A DNA stretch of 64,000 nucleotides from Metridium senile (GCA_949775045.1 OX459103.1:18963653-19027652), one strand, 5' to 3'; numbered from the stretch's first letter, positions 46,501 to 56,652 are shown. A program made the numbers and translations. Notes: a model not told the origin generated them from the letters alone.

Positions 46501-48396
46501 TGATGATAATGATGATAGCAATACAATAGAGATAGTAATGATTACGATAACTATAGTGATGATAATGATAGTGATGACTATGGCGATGATAGCAATATAA
46601 CAGATATGGCAGTGATGATTCCATAATGATGATAGTGATAGTGATGATAATACCAATAATGCGGATAATTGATAATAATAATTATTGTGATGATGATGAT
46701 AACTATTGTGATGATGATGATAACTATTGTGATGATGATGATAACTATTGTGATGATGATGATAACTATTGTGATGATGATGATAACTATTGTGATGATG
46801 ATGATCACTATTGTGATGATGATGATCACTATTGTGATGATGATGATAACTATTGTGATGATGATGATAACTATTGTGATGATGATGATAACTATTGTGA
46901 TGATGATGATAACTATTGTGATGATGATGATAACTATTGTGATGATGATGATAACTATTGTGATGATGATGATGATAGTGATGATGATAACTATTGTGAT
47001 GATGATGATAACTATTGTGATGATGATGATAACTATTGTGATGATGATGATAACTATTGTGATGATGATGATAACTATTGTGATGATGATAACTATTGTG
47101 ATGATGATGATAACTATTGTGATGATGATGATAACTATTGTGATGATGATGATAGTGATGATGATAACTATTGTGATGATGATGATAACTATTGTGATGA
47201 TGATGATAGTGATGATGATAACTATTGTGATGATGATGATCACTATTGTGATGATGATGATAGTGATGATGATAACTATTGTGATGATGATGATAACTAT
47301 TGTGATGATGATGATAACTATTGTGATGATGATGATAACTATTGTGATGATGATGATAACTATTGTGATGATGATGATAACTATTGTGATGATGATGATA
47401 GTGATGATGATAACTATTGTGATGATGATGATCACTATTGTGATGATGATGATAGTGATGATGATAACTATTGTGATGATGATGATCACTATTGTGATGA
47501 TGATGATAACTATTGTGATGATGATGATAACTATTGTGATGATGATGATAACTATTGTGATGATGATGATAACTATTGTGATGATGATGATAACTATTGT
47601 GATGATGATGATGATAGTGATGATGATAACTATTGTGATGATGATGATAACTATTGTGATGATGATGATAACTATTGTGATGATGATGATAACTATTGTG
47701 ATGATGATGATGATAGTGATGATGATAACTATTGTGATGATGATGATCACTATTGTGATGATGATGATAGTGATGATGATAACTATTGTGATGATGATGA
47801 TCACTATTGTGATGATGATGATAACTATTGTGATGATGATGATAACTATTGTGATGATGATGATAACTATTGTGATGATGATGATAACTATTGTGATGAT
47901 GATGATAACTATTGTGATGATGATGATGATAGTGATGATGATAACTATTGTGATGATGATGATAACTATTGTGATGATGATGATAGTGATGATGATAACT
48001 ATTGTGATGATGATGATAACTATTGTGATGATGATGATAACTATTGTGATGATGATAACTATTGTGATGATGATAACTATTGTGATGATGATGATGATTA
48101 ATGATGGCATTACTGATGATATGGACGATAAGTAGAATGTTATTCGTTTGTCTCAAGAATGTCGACTGCTCAGTATTGCTACTAGTCTTCATCAGGTGAT
48201 GGGCTGACTGGAGTGACGGTGGATAAATCATGATGGTGGTGATGGCACTAGTGCATGATGATGATGGTGACAATAACGTTAAAATATGAATATACAATGT
48301 TTGCTATAATGGTGATGATGATGGTGGTGATTGTAATAGTGATGATGATGGCGTTGGTGATGATGATGATGATGATGGTGGTGGTGATGATGGTGG

Positions 48397-48427
<31 letters not shown>

Positions 48428-51400
48428 GGTGGCGATGGTGGTAATTATAAGATACTGAAAAAGGTCAACAATGGTGTCTCGTAAATGGTGTCGTCAACTT
48501 GTGTGTGTACACAAATAATGGTGCGATTATTCTTACTTTCAGCAGGAGTTTTCTTGAGTTCCACAATGATTTCCTTTCCCCTAATACTGTCCACGGCTCC
48601 TTCACGTGCCTTTTTCTGCAAATAAACAATATTATCATATATATATACAGTCAATGTCATGAACGTTGTCCACGTAAAGTAGAGATTAACACTACAACAA
48701 GTGACACGTGATTCTTTGTTTATTTGTTTTCATCTGTTGAAACTTCAAATTTTAACTGTATAATGAGCTACAGTGAACATGGAATAAGAATTATGAAATA
48801 TTTGTTCCCCAGTAATGCTAATATCGAGCATTTAAAGCGAGCTTATGGGGTGTCGCGTGACATTGCTTGTAGAGTTAATGTACAGTAGTTAAGACTACAG
48901 TAGCATTTATCAGGATGTAAAAGTCATCTTTATCTAGTCTACTATTATAAATATAGTTCAAAATATCGTGCTGTACAAAGTCAGTATATATTGTTATCGT
49001 GTTGTTTCTACTGACACTGGATGCCTAAAACCCTTTTTATCATCAGAGACAAATAACACAATCCAATCAGAAATATTATTATTATAATTGATGGTGTATA
49101 CTAGTATCTAGTTTCCAAAAGAGCGTGTTTTCGTGTCTTGGTCGGTGTTTAACAACGCAAAATAACTGATTCTAAGTAATTTATAACGTGTCTTAGCTTT
49201 GGTAATGGCTGAATAACTGCGCCGTAAAGGCATTGGTCTGAAGGCAGTTTTGTATATAGAGCGCGTTTCCTAGTTAATCCATTGTATGTAAATCAAAACA
49301 TCGTTGAACTACTAACACGATAGAGCAGCATGGGCTAATTGTCTGTGACACTACCAGTTTAAGATACAATTATATTTTATACCTGCTACAGACAACAATT
49401 ATAAATAGAACAAAGATATCTTATCGTAATTTACACAGCACTTTAGGTCATGGATATAGAGTTTGTGCTCTATTCCACAGTAGCAATTTGATTCTATTTC
49501 ATGGATATAGTGTTTGTGCCCTATTCCACAGTAGCAATTTAATTCTATTTCATGGATATAGTGTTTGTGCCCTATTCCACAGTAGCAATTTGATTATATT
49601 TCATGGATATAGTGTTTGTGCTCTATTCCACAGTAGCAATTTGATTCTATTTCATGGATATTAGTGTTTGCGCTCTATTCCACAGTAGCAATTTAATTCT
49701 ATTTCATGGATATAGTGTTTGTGCTCTGTTCCACAGTAGCAATTTGATTCTATTTCATGGATATAATATATATTTGCGCTCTATTCCACAGTAGCAATTT
49801 AATTATATTTCATGGATATAGTGTTTGCGCTCTAAATTTCCCGCAGAGTAGCGGTAAAACAATTTCAATAAATTAGCATCCAAAAGTAAATATTTATTTA
49901 ATGAAGTAAACGTACGACCCGAATATTTAAATCTCTTTTAAAAACTCGTTAATTCAAAAACAAAATATTCTATTAAATGCGAATAAGTACATTGATAATA
50001 GTGTTAGGAGAGAACAACTGGAGGTAATTGCATGAGTTAATCGAAGGATATAATTTATGGTAATATCGTACAGAGCATGAAATGGCATGCTTCAAAAATA
50101 TCGAACAAACAACACGAAATACCTTCACAAATCCACTAAAAGATTACATATAATGTTTTTAATATTAAAGTACTAACTTTGAGTTACAATTCATCGTTTT
50201 CGGGACTCTTTTACGACATGTTTTGATCAACTTTTGGCGCAACTCACCAAAGGAATCATAAACTGTAACGGAACTTCGAACTAAACTAAACTTCACTAAA
50301 CTATTACCCAAAACCTTGACGTTTATCAGAAATAGTTATTTATTTAACTCTAACAACTACCAAAGATATGAATACAAGTGAAAGATGTTTATAACATACC
50401 GATGATGATTTTGTTGACATGATTGAATGCGCTCGTACGAAGCGCCCACTTCTAGCCTTCTTCGAATTAAAGTTTGTCCAGCTTTAATAAACTTAGTTCT
50501 TGTATCACAAACAACTGCCCAAATCCATTAGGAACGCCGTAGTCATGTTTTAAAGTGTATTTTGCTGTGTTTTCAGTGTTGTAGGGTTCAGAGGTATTGT
50601 TATAAACTTTGGTGATCCTCAGTAGTTTGCGAATGATGATTTGTGCGCATATTCACCCAAGCAAAAAGACAAAAGAACAAGTCAATCTTGACTATTCGAG
50701 CCTGACAAATGTATTCATTTGAGACATCTTTGAATACCTCTATAACTAGACTATTCTAAAGAAAGTCTTTTTAAAACATATAAGAAAGTTTCATTTAAGT
50801 TAGATATATATTTAAGTTAACGAAATTAAGTTATTATAAGGAAAAATTTAGCGATTGCTCTTTTTACTGAGTCACAAACAAGCGAACAATCGTCAATATA
50901 TCGAGTGGAATGAATAGCTAAATAATTATCATATTGAATGTGTTCTCTTGTGTGAGAATTATTGTGGCGTAACAGTTAATGGTGTTTGTAAGCGAAATTC
51001 AATTAGCAAAAAATAAGATAATCAATATATTACCTCGAAAATCTTGCAACTGGACGCGCTCATATTCAATTCAAAAATTAAATGATAGGCAATATAATGA
51101 AATTTGTAAAACCGTGAAAATGTTGACTTAACTTTACTGACGTTTCAAGTTTTAGCCCTTCGTCGGAATTTTATTTATGTCAAACACCGACGCATCCTAT
51201 ACTAGTTTACTCGCTAGTTTCCATTCAAAAAATAAATATTAATGTACCATAAACTTAATTCAAGCAACTTAAAACTTCATTCTAAACGCCAGAAAAAAAT
51301 TGTATTTGTTAGAATATAATAAAAACCCGTCTTGACCGTGGGCGTTATACACCTATTTCAATAATCGTTGTCGCAATCAATACTACAGTCCACACCCTGA

Positions 51401-53054
51401 AGCCTGCTAAGGATGTCGGTACTGATCAACATAATTTGAGATTTATGAGACGTATTTTCAAGCAATATTTGTTTGATTTAATGATCTACCACTGCAACAG
51501 CTTGTTATGGTTATATAACACAAACACGTACAACTAAATTATGCATGTTATGAATAAATCGATAACAAGAGAAGAAATACCGACATCCAGGCAGGCTTTA
51601 GAGTGTGGACTGTAGCTTTGATTGCGACAACGATTATTGAAATAGGTGTATTATATATATGTATGGTCGGGTAATAGTTTTAGTCGTTCTTCAGGGTTCT
51701 CAATTCGATCACTTCTTTAATAGATAGCATGGTTGGTTGTCATTGCATGGTCGAATACTTACGACTTTCTTCTGTAGTGCGCCCGCCTGAACAACAAGAG
51801 AAACCTTCTTTTTGGCGATTTGTAACAGTTCGACGGCGTAGTCGATCCTGGTTGAGCGAACATTGATACCGTTGATCTGTCAATCAAACAAAAAATGGTT
51901 AATGATTATCTGCTGCTGCTGATGATAACGATCGATGATGATAGTAATTATAATTAAAATGACAATAACGACAGTGATATAAAGTGTCTGATAGTATGGT
52001 GCATTGTTCTTGTTGTTGATGCTAATGGGCATAATGGTTTACCGCACGTCTCTCACCGCTGTGGTCCAGGTTCGAGTCCCGGCTCGGGCACGGATTGTAT
52101 GTGAGTTGAGTTTGTTTGATGTGTTGTTCTCCACTATGCCACGAGGGTTTTTTCTCCGGGTTATCTGGATTTCCTCTCTCCGCAAACTACATGTATGTGA
52201 GCAGAGTTGTGTGCTAAATATTTAAAGTAGGGGTAGCCGGTGAGTGTGAGTGTGAATCTCCCCATTCAGTAGGGCACTTGTGTCTGGCTAAAAGACGTCA
52301 ACAAAGTGTTCTAATATATATATATTTAGTGTAAGAAGATTAAGGCGTTATGATGTATTTACTATTTAAAATGGATGATGACATTGGTAATGATGACAGG
52401 CATGATGTTGTTGATGATGATGACAAGTGGCTTTGGTTGATAAAATAGTACCACATCAAAGGTATGTTTGACGTACCTCTAATATCTTGTCACCGACCGA
52501 CAGTCGACCATCAAATGCAGCAGCACCATCACTACGTATCCTAGTAACGAAGATACCGGGGTCGTCTGGTACATACGGGTTATCGATACCACCACGAACA
52601 TTGAACCCAAGACCTTTACCTGTAGACACATGTTGTAGTCATGGTAATCATACCAATGTCAATGATGATACCGTGATTATAATAAATTTGATGGTGGTGA
52701 TGATGGTGATGATGACGATGATGGTCATAATGATGATAATGATGATGATAATGGTGATGATAATGATGATGATAGTGATGATGATAATGGTGATGGTGAT
52801 GGTGATGATGATGATAATGATGATGATAATGGTGATGGTGATGGTGATGATGATGATAATGATGATGATAATGGCGATGGTGATGGTGATGATGATGATA
52901 ATGTTAATAATGATGATGATGGTGATGATGACAGGTATAATGATCAAGATAAAAAAAAACCGATGATACTGCCGGAGTAATGATGATGATGATAATTCTG
53001 ATGCAGCTGCTGCTGTTGATAACGATGAAAGTAATAGTGATAACGTCGATAGTA

Positions 53055-53086
<32 letters not shown>

Positions 53087-54286
53087 AAAGATGATAAAGA
53101 TACAAGAATCATTTGTTCACCTTTCCTGTCTTTCCTCAGTTCGATTCGTTGTACTTCGTCCTCTTTGTCTTTAGACTGCAGCTCACTCGTCTGAAACAAA
53201 CATATATACCCGTCAGGCATTGCGCCAATCACTGGTCTACAGACAGTTTTATTCTGCTTAAGTATCGTGTGGCTGCACATGTACATGTGCACGCTAATCC
53301 GGGTTCGTATATAATCTACTTACCGCAATAGCGTTCGACTCCACCAACAGGCTGATGGTTTTCTGGTTTTGACGAAACAAACTGAAGGCCTCGGCCTGTG
53401 TGATGCCACGCGTATCTGTGCCGTTGATCTTATGAAATGAATAAAAGGATGCATAATGAACGAGTGTGACTGAGAAACCATATGAATAAACTTGAATAAA
53501 CGTACCTCTACAATCCTGTCCCCAGGGTGTAGTCGACCGTCTCTCTGTGCTGTAGCTCCATCTCTCAGTCTACTGATATAGATACCAGGGTCCCCCTGCT
53601 TGACAGGCTTATCGCGACCTCCTTGAATATTGAAACCCAGACCACCTACACGAAATACATCAATAAATACTCGCCACTAAATCGATAATCATTCGGTGTC
53701 GACAAGTTAATTTCCATGGTATCCAGCAGTTTACCGATATTGCAACGATTAGTTTAGTGTTTACCTGCTCTGATGTTCAGGTCAATCTTCACTGTCTGTC
53801 CTTCAGGAGGACTGCTGTCGCCATGGAGACTGGACTCGTCGTCGGCTTGATGGTAATACAGGTCCTGGTAATCACGTGACACATCATCAGCATCACCATT
53901 GTTATTACCATTATCATCATCATCATTATCATCATCATCACCATCAACTATATACCATCACCATAACCTCTCAATCATCAATATTATCATCATCATTATC
54001 ATCATCATCATTATCATCATCATCATCATCATGATCACATGCAGATCGCAATCATCGCTTCGACGCAAAGGCACGTCTACGTATCTTTCTAAAATGGCGC
54101 ACATCCCTGTGAAATGGACTATAAAGTGTATATAATAATTACCTGAGATCCCGCTAAGTGTGGTGACATCAGAATCAACGATCCCCTTGGACTGTTCGAC
54201 GCGCTGTGGTCCGTGTAGTCTGATAACGCATCGTCGATAAAACTACGAGGTCTTCTTTGTGTCATGATTAGAGAATCATCGTCAGA
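26896..54286 (-). CDS. Three-PDZ/anoctamin (ANO7-like) fusion protein, gene D
   Basis: I rebuilt 33 exons with consistent GT-AG sites and phases: 54286-54143, 53864-53765, 53645-53506, 53428-53324, 53190-53121, 52619-52477, 51876-51763, 48615-48537, 44058-43922, 43776-43642 (PDZ part); 43581-43515, 43051-42942, 42511-42404, 41972-41836, 41424-41367, 41175-41065, 40526-40452, 40307-40243, 40019-39976, 39692-39596, 39260-39158, 38306-38246, 38079-37997, 37614-37477, 37082-36887, 36161-36050, 30890-30836, 29726-29629, 29374-29247, 28864-28659, 28143-28004, 27548-27458, 27075-26896 (anoctamin part). The sum is 3,630 nt. With the first in-frame ATG at 54265 the product is about 1,202 residues ending ...DDVIVTVA. 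No start, stop or phase break separates the PDZ and anoctamin exons. Known: anoctamins are Ca2+-activated scramblases or channels and PDZ domains bind C-terminal peptides. Inferred: a membrane effector with a built-in scaffold. The start codon is the least certain part. Confidence 0.85.
28178..28560. repeat. (AACC)n microsatellite, about 95 units
   Basis: About 383 bases of perfect CCAA repeats lie 35 bases before the acceptor of the gene D exon 28143-28004. On the sense (minus) strand it reads (GGTT)n. All open frames over it (VGWL or TNQP repeats) are artefacts. Confidence 0.97.
28887..29125. repeat. M66 minisatellite, inverted array, about 3.5 copies
   Basis: Same unit as at 5567-6045 but reverse complemented (AAGATGGAAAGGAATTATAG, ACCTATTTCAAAAAGGTTGT). 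It lies in the intron between gene D exons 29374-29247 and 28864-28659. Confidence 0.85.
29398..29585. repeat. (ATGAATGG)n / (ATGA)n microsatellite
   Basis: GAATGGATGAATGGATGAAT-type repeat, about 190 bases, in the intron between gene D exons 29726-29629 and 29374-29247. Confidence 0.9.
29752..30246. repeat. 26-bp tandem repeat, about 19 near-identical copies
   Basis: Unit: CCATTAATACATTATAACTT + TGATTG. Almost no divergence between copies implies recent expansion. It begins about 25 bases upstream (sense strand) of the acceptor of exon 29726-29629. Confidence 0.95.
30925..31812. repeat. (CACCAT)n array adjacent to a 3' splice site
   Basis: Nearly 890 bases of CACCAT hexamers with CATCAT, CACCAA and CACCAC interruptions end 35 bases from the acceptor of exon 30890-30836. 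A sister array occupies the other end of the same intron. Confidence 0.95.
31813..35495. other. Unique core of the 5.2-kb gene D intron
   Basis: AT-rich sequence with no recognised exon or protein family. The motif AAATTTTTTGAACA occurs at both borders with the flanking (CACCAT)n arrays, and TTTTGAAC/GTTCAAAAAA motifs recur at 32350, 32660 and 35360-35480. Small open frames (for example 34568-34846) are unremarkable. Confidence 0.5.
35501..36030. repeat. (CACCAT)n array adjacent to a 5' splice site
   Basis: About 530 bases of hexamer repeats of the same type as 30925-31812, ending about 20 bases from the donor of exon 36161-36050. Confidence 0.95.
36242..36462. mobile_element. MITE-like element containing TTAGGG units
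   Basis: The left end CCCCGGGAAAACGGGTTAGG...TTTAACATTTGCTTCAA is mirrored by TTGAAGCAAATGTTGAAGCC...GTTTGCCTGGG at the right. The interior has further inverted motifs (CGATTTTGTTGAACG against ATTCAACAAAATCGA). Located in an intron of gene D. Confidence 0.6.
37120..37198 (-). pseudogene. Decayed partial copy of the gene D exon 37082-36887 with its acceptor
   Basis: Reading the minus strand, ACTGCATGCAG|GTTTCACTAGTATTG repeats the acceptor and first about 55 bases of the true exon ([17 protein letters not shown]). It then runs into ATCCATTCATCC simple sequence and a stop. The true start is 97 bases further on, so use of this site would shift the frame. Confidence 0.75.
37615..37830. repeat. 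19/20-bp tandem repeat (CGATGAGAAGACGATACAAAC)
   Basis: About ten copies of ACAAACCGATGAGAAGACGA start directly at the acceptor side of the gene D exon 37614-37477. Frames across it (RRYKPM repeats) are artefacts. Confidence 0.85.
38307..38363 (-). other. Duplicated 3' splice site: optional 57-nt in-frame exon extension
   Basis: A second acceptor (CTTTCTGTTTCAG|CATGCATA) lies exactly 57 bases upstream of the acceptor of exon 38306-38246. The 57 bases are stop-free in frame: [19 protein letters not shown], a near copy of the exon start [16 protein letters not shown]. Use of the upstream site would add 19 residues at the start of a membrane helix. Confidence 0.7.
38520..39160. repeat. 64-bp tandem repeat made of copied 5' splice sites
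   Basis: Nine repeats downstream (sense strand) of exon 39260-39158 each begin CTTAAG|GTAAAACAGCAACG, matching the real donor GCAAAG|GTAAGACAGCAATG, and share TTTACAGACTAAATAAGATA, TCTGCTTGTAAATATACTAA. The unit is thus the start of the intron itself, amplified. Confidence 0.85.
39740..39860 (-). mobile_element. SINE tail fragment, inverted
   Basis: TCTAGCCAGACACAAGTGTC...CACTACCCCTACATTAAATA is the reverse complement of the 3' part of the element at 52015-52312. Confidence 0.55.
41230..41356. repeat. (ATGG)n microsatellite
   Basis: About 125 bases of GGATGGATGGAT in the intron between gene D exons 41424-41367 and 41175-41065, 11 bases from the donor side. Confidence 0.95.
41480..41765. repeat. 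M66 minisatellite, about 4 copies
   Basis: Same unit and orientation as 5567-6045 (GGAATGACCTATCGCCTTGG, TTTTTGAAATAGGTGTATGC). It lies in the intron between exons 41972-41836 and 41424-41367. Confidence 0.85.
43225..43510. repeat. Degenerate TGACATGACGTGACAT repeat
   Basis: About 280 bases of RTGACRT-type degenerate units in the intron between gene D exons 43581-43515 and 43051-42942. Functionally unremarkable. Confidence 0.6.
43642..54286 (-). CDS. Gene D exons 1-10: N-terminal module with three PDZ domains
   Basis: Each PDZ domain is split over a short lead-in exon, a carboxylate-loop exon and a C-terminal exon, always with a phase 1 then phase 0 junction. PDZ1 (about residues 66-152) has [19 protein letters not shown] and [17 protein letters not shown]2 (about 171-258) has [19 protein letters not shown] and [17 protein letters not shown]3 (about 284-370) has [18 protein letters not shown] and [14 protein letters not shown]. 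The identical exon architecture implies tandem duplication of one ancestral PDZ cassette. The closest resemblance I recall is the SYNJ2BP/Scribble type of PDZ. The position equivalent to the class I histidine (alpha-B1) is Gln, Ile and Gln, so classical S/T-x-hydrophobic specificity is not predicted. The first 41 residues are Ser/Asp-rich and probably disordered. Confidence 0.88.
44095..46590. repeat. 56-bp tandem array, about 43 copies
   Basis: Unit: GATGATAATGATGATAGCAA, TACAATAGAGATAGTAATGA, TTATGATAACTATAGT, with T/C and A/G variants. Rare variants recur at a 560-base interval, showing higher-order duplication. It fills half of the 4.5-kb intron between the exons 48615-48537 and 44058-43922. 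Confidence 0.95.
46676..48100. repeat. 21-bp tandem array (GATGATGATGATAACTATTGT), about 65 copies
   Basis: Directly follows the 56-bp array in the same intron. All six-frame translations stay open ([21 protein letters not shown] repeats) because the unit is a multiple of three, so none is evidence of a protein. Confidence 0.95.
48260..48450. repeat. GATGGTGGT trinucleotide tract
   Basis: About 190 bases of GATGAT/GGTGGT triplets, about 90 bases from the donor of exon 48615-48537. Confidence 0.8.
49450..49845. repeat. M51 minisatellite, reverse orientation, about 8 copies
   Basis: Unit ATAGTGTTTGTGCTCTATTC, CACAGTAGCAATTTGATTCT, ATTTCATGGAT is the reverse complement of the array at 16029-16585. 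It lies in an intron of gene D. Confidence 0.9.
51085..51226. mobile_element. Second copy of the ACTAGCGAGTAAACTAG foldback family
   Basis: Contains AATTTGTAAAACCGTGAAAA, TTAGCCCTTCGTCGGAATTT, CAAACACCGACGCATCCTAT and ACTAGTTTACTCGCTAGTTT in element order. It lies in the gene D intron between exons 51763 and 48615. Confidence 0.65.
51350..51648. mobile_element. Mariner-like MITE with about 73-bp inverted repeats
   Basis: CACCTATTTCAATAATCGTT...GGATGTCGGTA at the left and TACCGACATCC...AACGATTATTGAAATAGGTG at the right, flanked by TA on both sides (Tc1/mariner-type target). It has no transposase and lies in a gene D intron. Confidence 0.75.
52015..52312 (+). mobile_element. tRNA-derived SINE
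   Basis: The head has an A-box-like GGGCATAATGGTTT and a perfect B box GGTTCGAGTCC, then CGGCTCGGGCA, resembling a tRNA T-arm and acceptor end. The body (TTTCTCCGGGTTATCTGGAT, TTCCTCTCTCCGCAAAC) and tail (GTGTGAATCTCCCCATTCAG, CACTTGTGTCTGGCTAAAAG) follow. Tail fragments recur at 3024 and 39740. It lies in the intron between exons 52619-52477 and 51876-51763. Confidence 0.65.
52690..53095. repeat. GATGATAATGGTGATGGTGA microsatellite cluster
   Basis: GAT/GGT/AAT triplet arrays (52690-52935 and 53040-53095) in the intron between exons 53190-53121 and 52619-52477. The Ile- and Met-rich frames are artefacts. Confidence 0.8.
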
Positions 54287-54294
54287 CTAGAACA

Positions 54295-54480
54295 CAGAAC
54301 ATGGTGGTGGTGGTTAATAGGCAGGTTGACCTACCGTGTGGGAGGTCTGGGGTTCGCGGCCAGACCAATACTCCCAGTCTTAAAATAAATTGTACAGGAG
54401 GGACGTAAAAGATTCCACACAACTGTTCCACTAAGAAAAGGTGACGGAGCTACTGTTTGTGTTGTCTGACCTACCGCCGA
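54295..54480 (+). mobile_element. Possible second tRNA-derived repeat
   Basis: GGTTGACCTACCGTGTGGGA followed by GGTCTGGGGTTCGCGGCCAG resembles the 3' half of a tRNA-like head (B-box GGTTCGNGGCC). No complete tRNA fold is apparent. Tentative. Confidence 0.3.
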
Positions 54481-55399
54481 ACACTACAGGATATTGTACA
54501 TTAGCGAACGCCAAGCCGTTTACCATTTTTTCATGAAACGTGATTCCACATTATTTGATTATAAAGCTAATGCAACAAATCAAAGTAAAAGCGTACATGT
54601 CCGCACGGCCATCCGCACGTAAGATATAGATGTATTCAGACAGTAACCGAACGTATTCAGGCAATAAAGAATCATCTAGACAAGTTCTTATAAGTAAACA
54701 AGAGTGGTTTATGTAAACATTCCAGCAAGGTTATTAGAAAAAACTTTATCAACTCAGAAAAACTTTGTTAGCAGTGTTAAGGGATGCTTTTAGACACTGA
54801 TATTGTTACAACTGAAACAGCGTCTTAAACCGGAGGATCTAGAATGAAAATAATAACGAAAAGAGTTGCATGTGTTTGAACAATAATCGTTTGTTTAGTT
54901 CAGTAATCTTAACTCTACTCTGGAATGTGAAAAGTTTTCATCATTCCATTCTTGATTCAAGAAACACCAAGAACAAAGTGAAATAGTCGGTCAACGACCG
55001 ACAGTTTTTGAACCATAGCTATATATAAACACTACTACAGCTAAAGATACTTTTGAGGCTAAAATACATGTTAATATCTCTCGGTGATGCATTTGTATAG
55101 TTACGTCAATATATATATATATATGTATATGGATCTATATGCGACATTATACATCCACTAGAAATCATTTATACCTCCATTGTACCGCAAAGAGTCCTGT
55201 TAACTTCACGTTAGAGTCAGTACAAAAAGAGCGGGTTGCTAACCCATACCCTCCACAGTCAAAACTAATCAAGGTTTTGCTAAAGTTTGTTTGCTAAATA
55301 AATCACGTCATCACAGTAATTTAGTCAGGGATAATACGACCAAGAATTTGAATCTATTATAGAACGAGCAGAGGTGGATCGAGTAGAGGTGAACGAGTA

Positions 55400-55560
55400 G
55401 AGGCGAATGGATGGATGGATGAATGGATGGATGAATAAATGGATGAATGAATGAATAAATGGATGGATAAATGGATGGATGAATTAATGATTGAATAAAT
55501 TCAGAAATATATAGATAAATGAATGAATAAATGGATGGATGAATGAATGGATAGAATACA
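55400..55560. repeat. (ATGGATGA)n simple repeat
   Basis: GAATGGATGGATGAATGGAT-type repeat with AAT interruptions, about 160 bases, in the intron between the putative 5' exon and exon 54286-54143 of gene D. Confidence 0.85.
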
Positions 55561-56179
55561 GAAAAGAAAGAAATATATATATACATATTTATATCTTATT
55601 AGACAGTTTGACGTGTAATATGGCTGAATATTTAACGATTGAGACACTGTATTTTGACGAGTAAATCGGGCGAGTCAAAATGCAAGTGAACGAGTAAAAT
55701 ATCCAGCCATATAGCACATCAAACTGACCAATAAGATATAATTATCGTCCCTGAACTATGGCCATACGAATCGTGACTGACCTTACGTGTAATATGATAG
55801 CTCTAAAGAACCGAGTACAAAATACAATATCACATCATATATATGGCATATATATATTGCACACGTCCAACAAGATACACAACTCTATTGATATATATCT
55901 ATTGTATGTTTATATATGTTATAGTTATAGTAAGCTGAATAATGTTAACGAGCAATGTTACTAGTAATTTCAATCGTGTTCTGCTAGAAGTACTTCTAAC
56001 TGCATGTATCGATGGCATAACATATTCAGGCTGGTTTTCCTCCTTAGGGTTATACCAGCAAACAGTGTAAATTATGTCCATGTATAATCTATCAAACACC
56101 GTTAATATTCATATAATTAACATGAAATTGACATGCTTGTCTAACGGTTGCAATATGCTTTCAAAGACAAATAACTTAC

Positions 56180-56290
56180 CTCGCTATAAGGCCTGAAAAC
56201 AACGTATCTTCTAATAAACCGTCTCCTTTTCCCTCTCTTACAACTGTATTTCTAGAAGTGGTTCATTTATATCCAGTATTCTTGTTCAAC
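56180..56290 (-). other. Putative 5' non-coding exon of gene D
   Basis: A strong minus-strand donor (AGCGAG|GTAAGTTATT) ends an exon at 56180. The sequence before it holds a 4-codon upstream ORF (ATG AAC CAC TTC TAG) and then an ATG-less open stretch that is in phase with the first PDZ-module exon at 54286. It could therefore be 5' UTR, or coding sequence if a further exon lies upstream. The upstream limit (56290) is approximate. The direction and the proximity of promoter-like motifs support assignment to gene D; only transcript data would prove it. Confidence 0.4.
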
Positions 56291-56304
56291 AAACAGTTTT
56301 CCTG

Positions 56305-56400
56305 TTGGCGCGCTTTTTTGTTATTCTAATTTAGAATGCGTTATTGTAGTGTAACCTGATTGGTTGGCGACGTCACGCAAGGTTACTCGATATATGAATA
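56305..56400. promoter_or_regulatory. Promoter-like segment upstream of gene D
   Basis: This short stretch clusters a TTGGCGCG E2F-like motif, an inverted CCAAT box (GATTGGTTGG) and a CRE-like GACGTCAC. Such clusters are typical of TATA-less animal promoters. It sits just upstream of the putative first exon of gene D on the minus strand. It also lies upstream of a small plus-strand exon at 56653, so it may be bidirectional. Motif-based inference only. Confidence 0.35.
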
Positions 56401-56652
56401 GTTTTGACAGAATATTAAAGTGGCACCGGGTCATAATTTGTTCACTGATTTGTAACGTTTTTACAGTTAAGTGTCGTTACTGATTTTATCTAAAACAGGC
56501 TAAAATCCCGGTGATTGTAAAAAGTATTTAATAGTTAGCTATTAAAGAGTTGACAGTTTACAATAGATTCTGCTTCAACAATATTTAGTTTATTTCAAAT
56601 AGTTTTCGTTTGGTTGGTTTCACATCAATAATACTGTTGTGTTATTACTCAG

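Noticed and set aside
46495..48297. Very long open frames (up to 600 codons) of [15 protein letters not shown] or IVIIIIT repeats
   Set aside because: The 21-bp unit is divisible by three and stop-free in most frames on both strands. These are tandem-repeat translations within an intron of gene D, not proteins.
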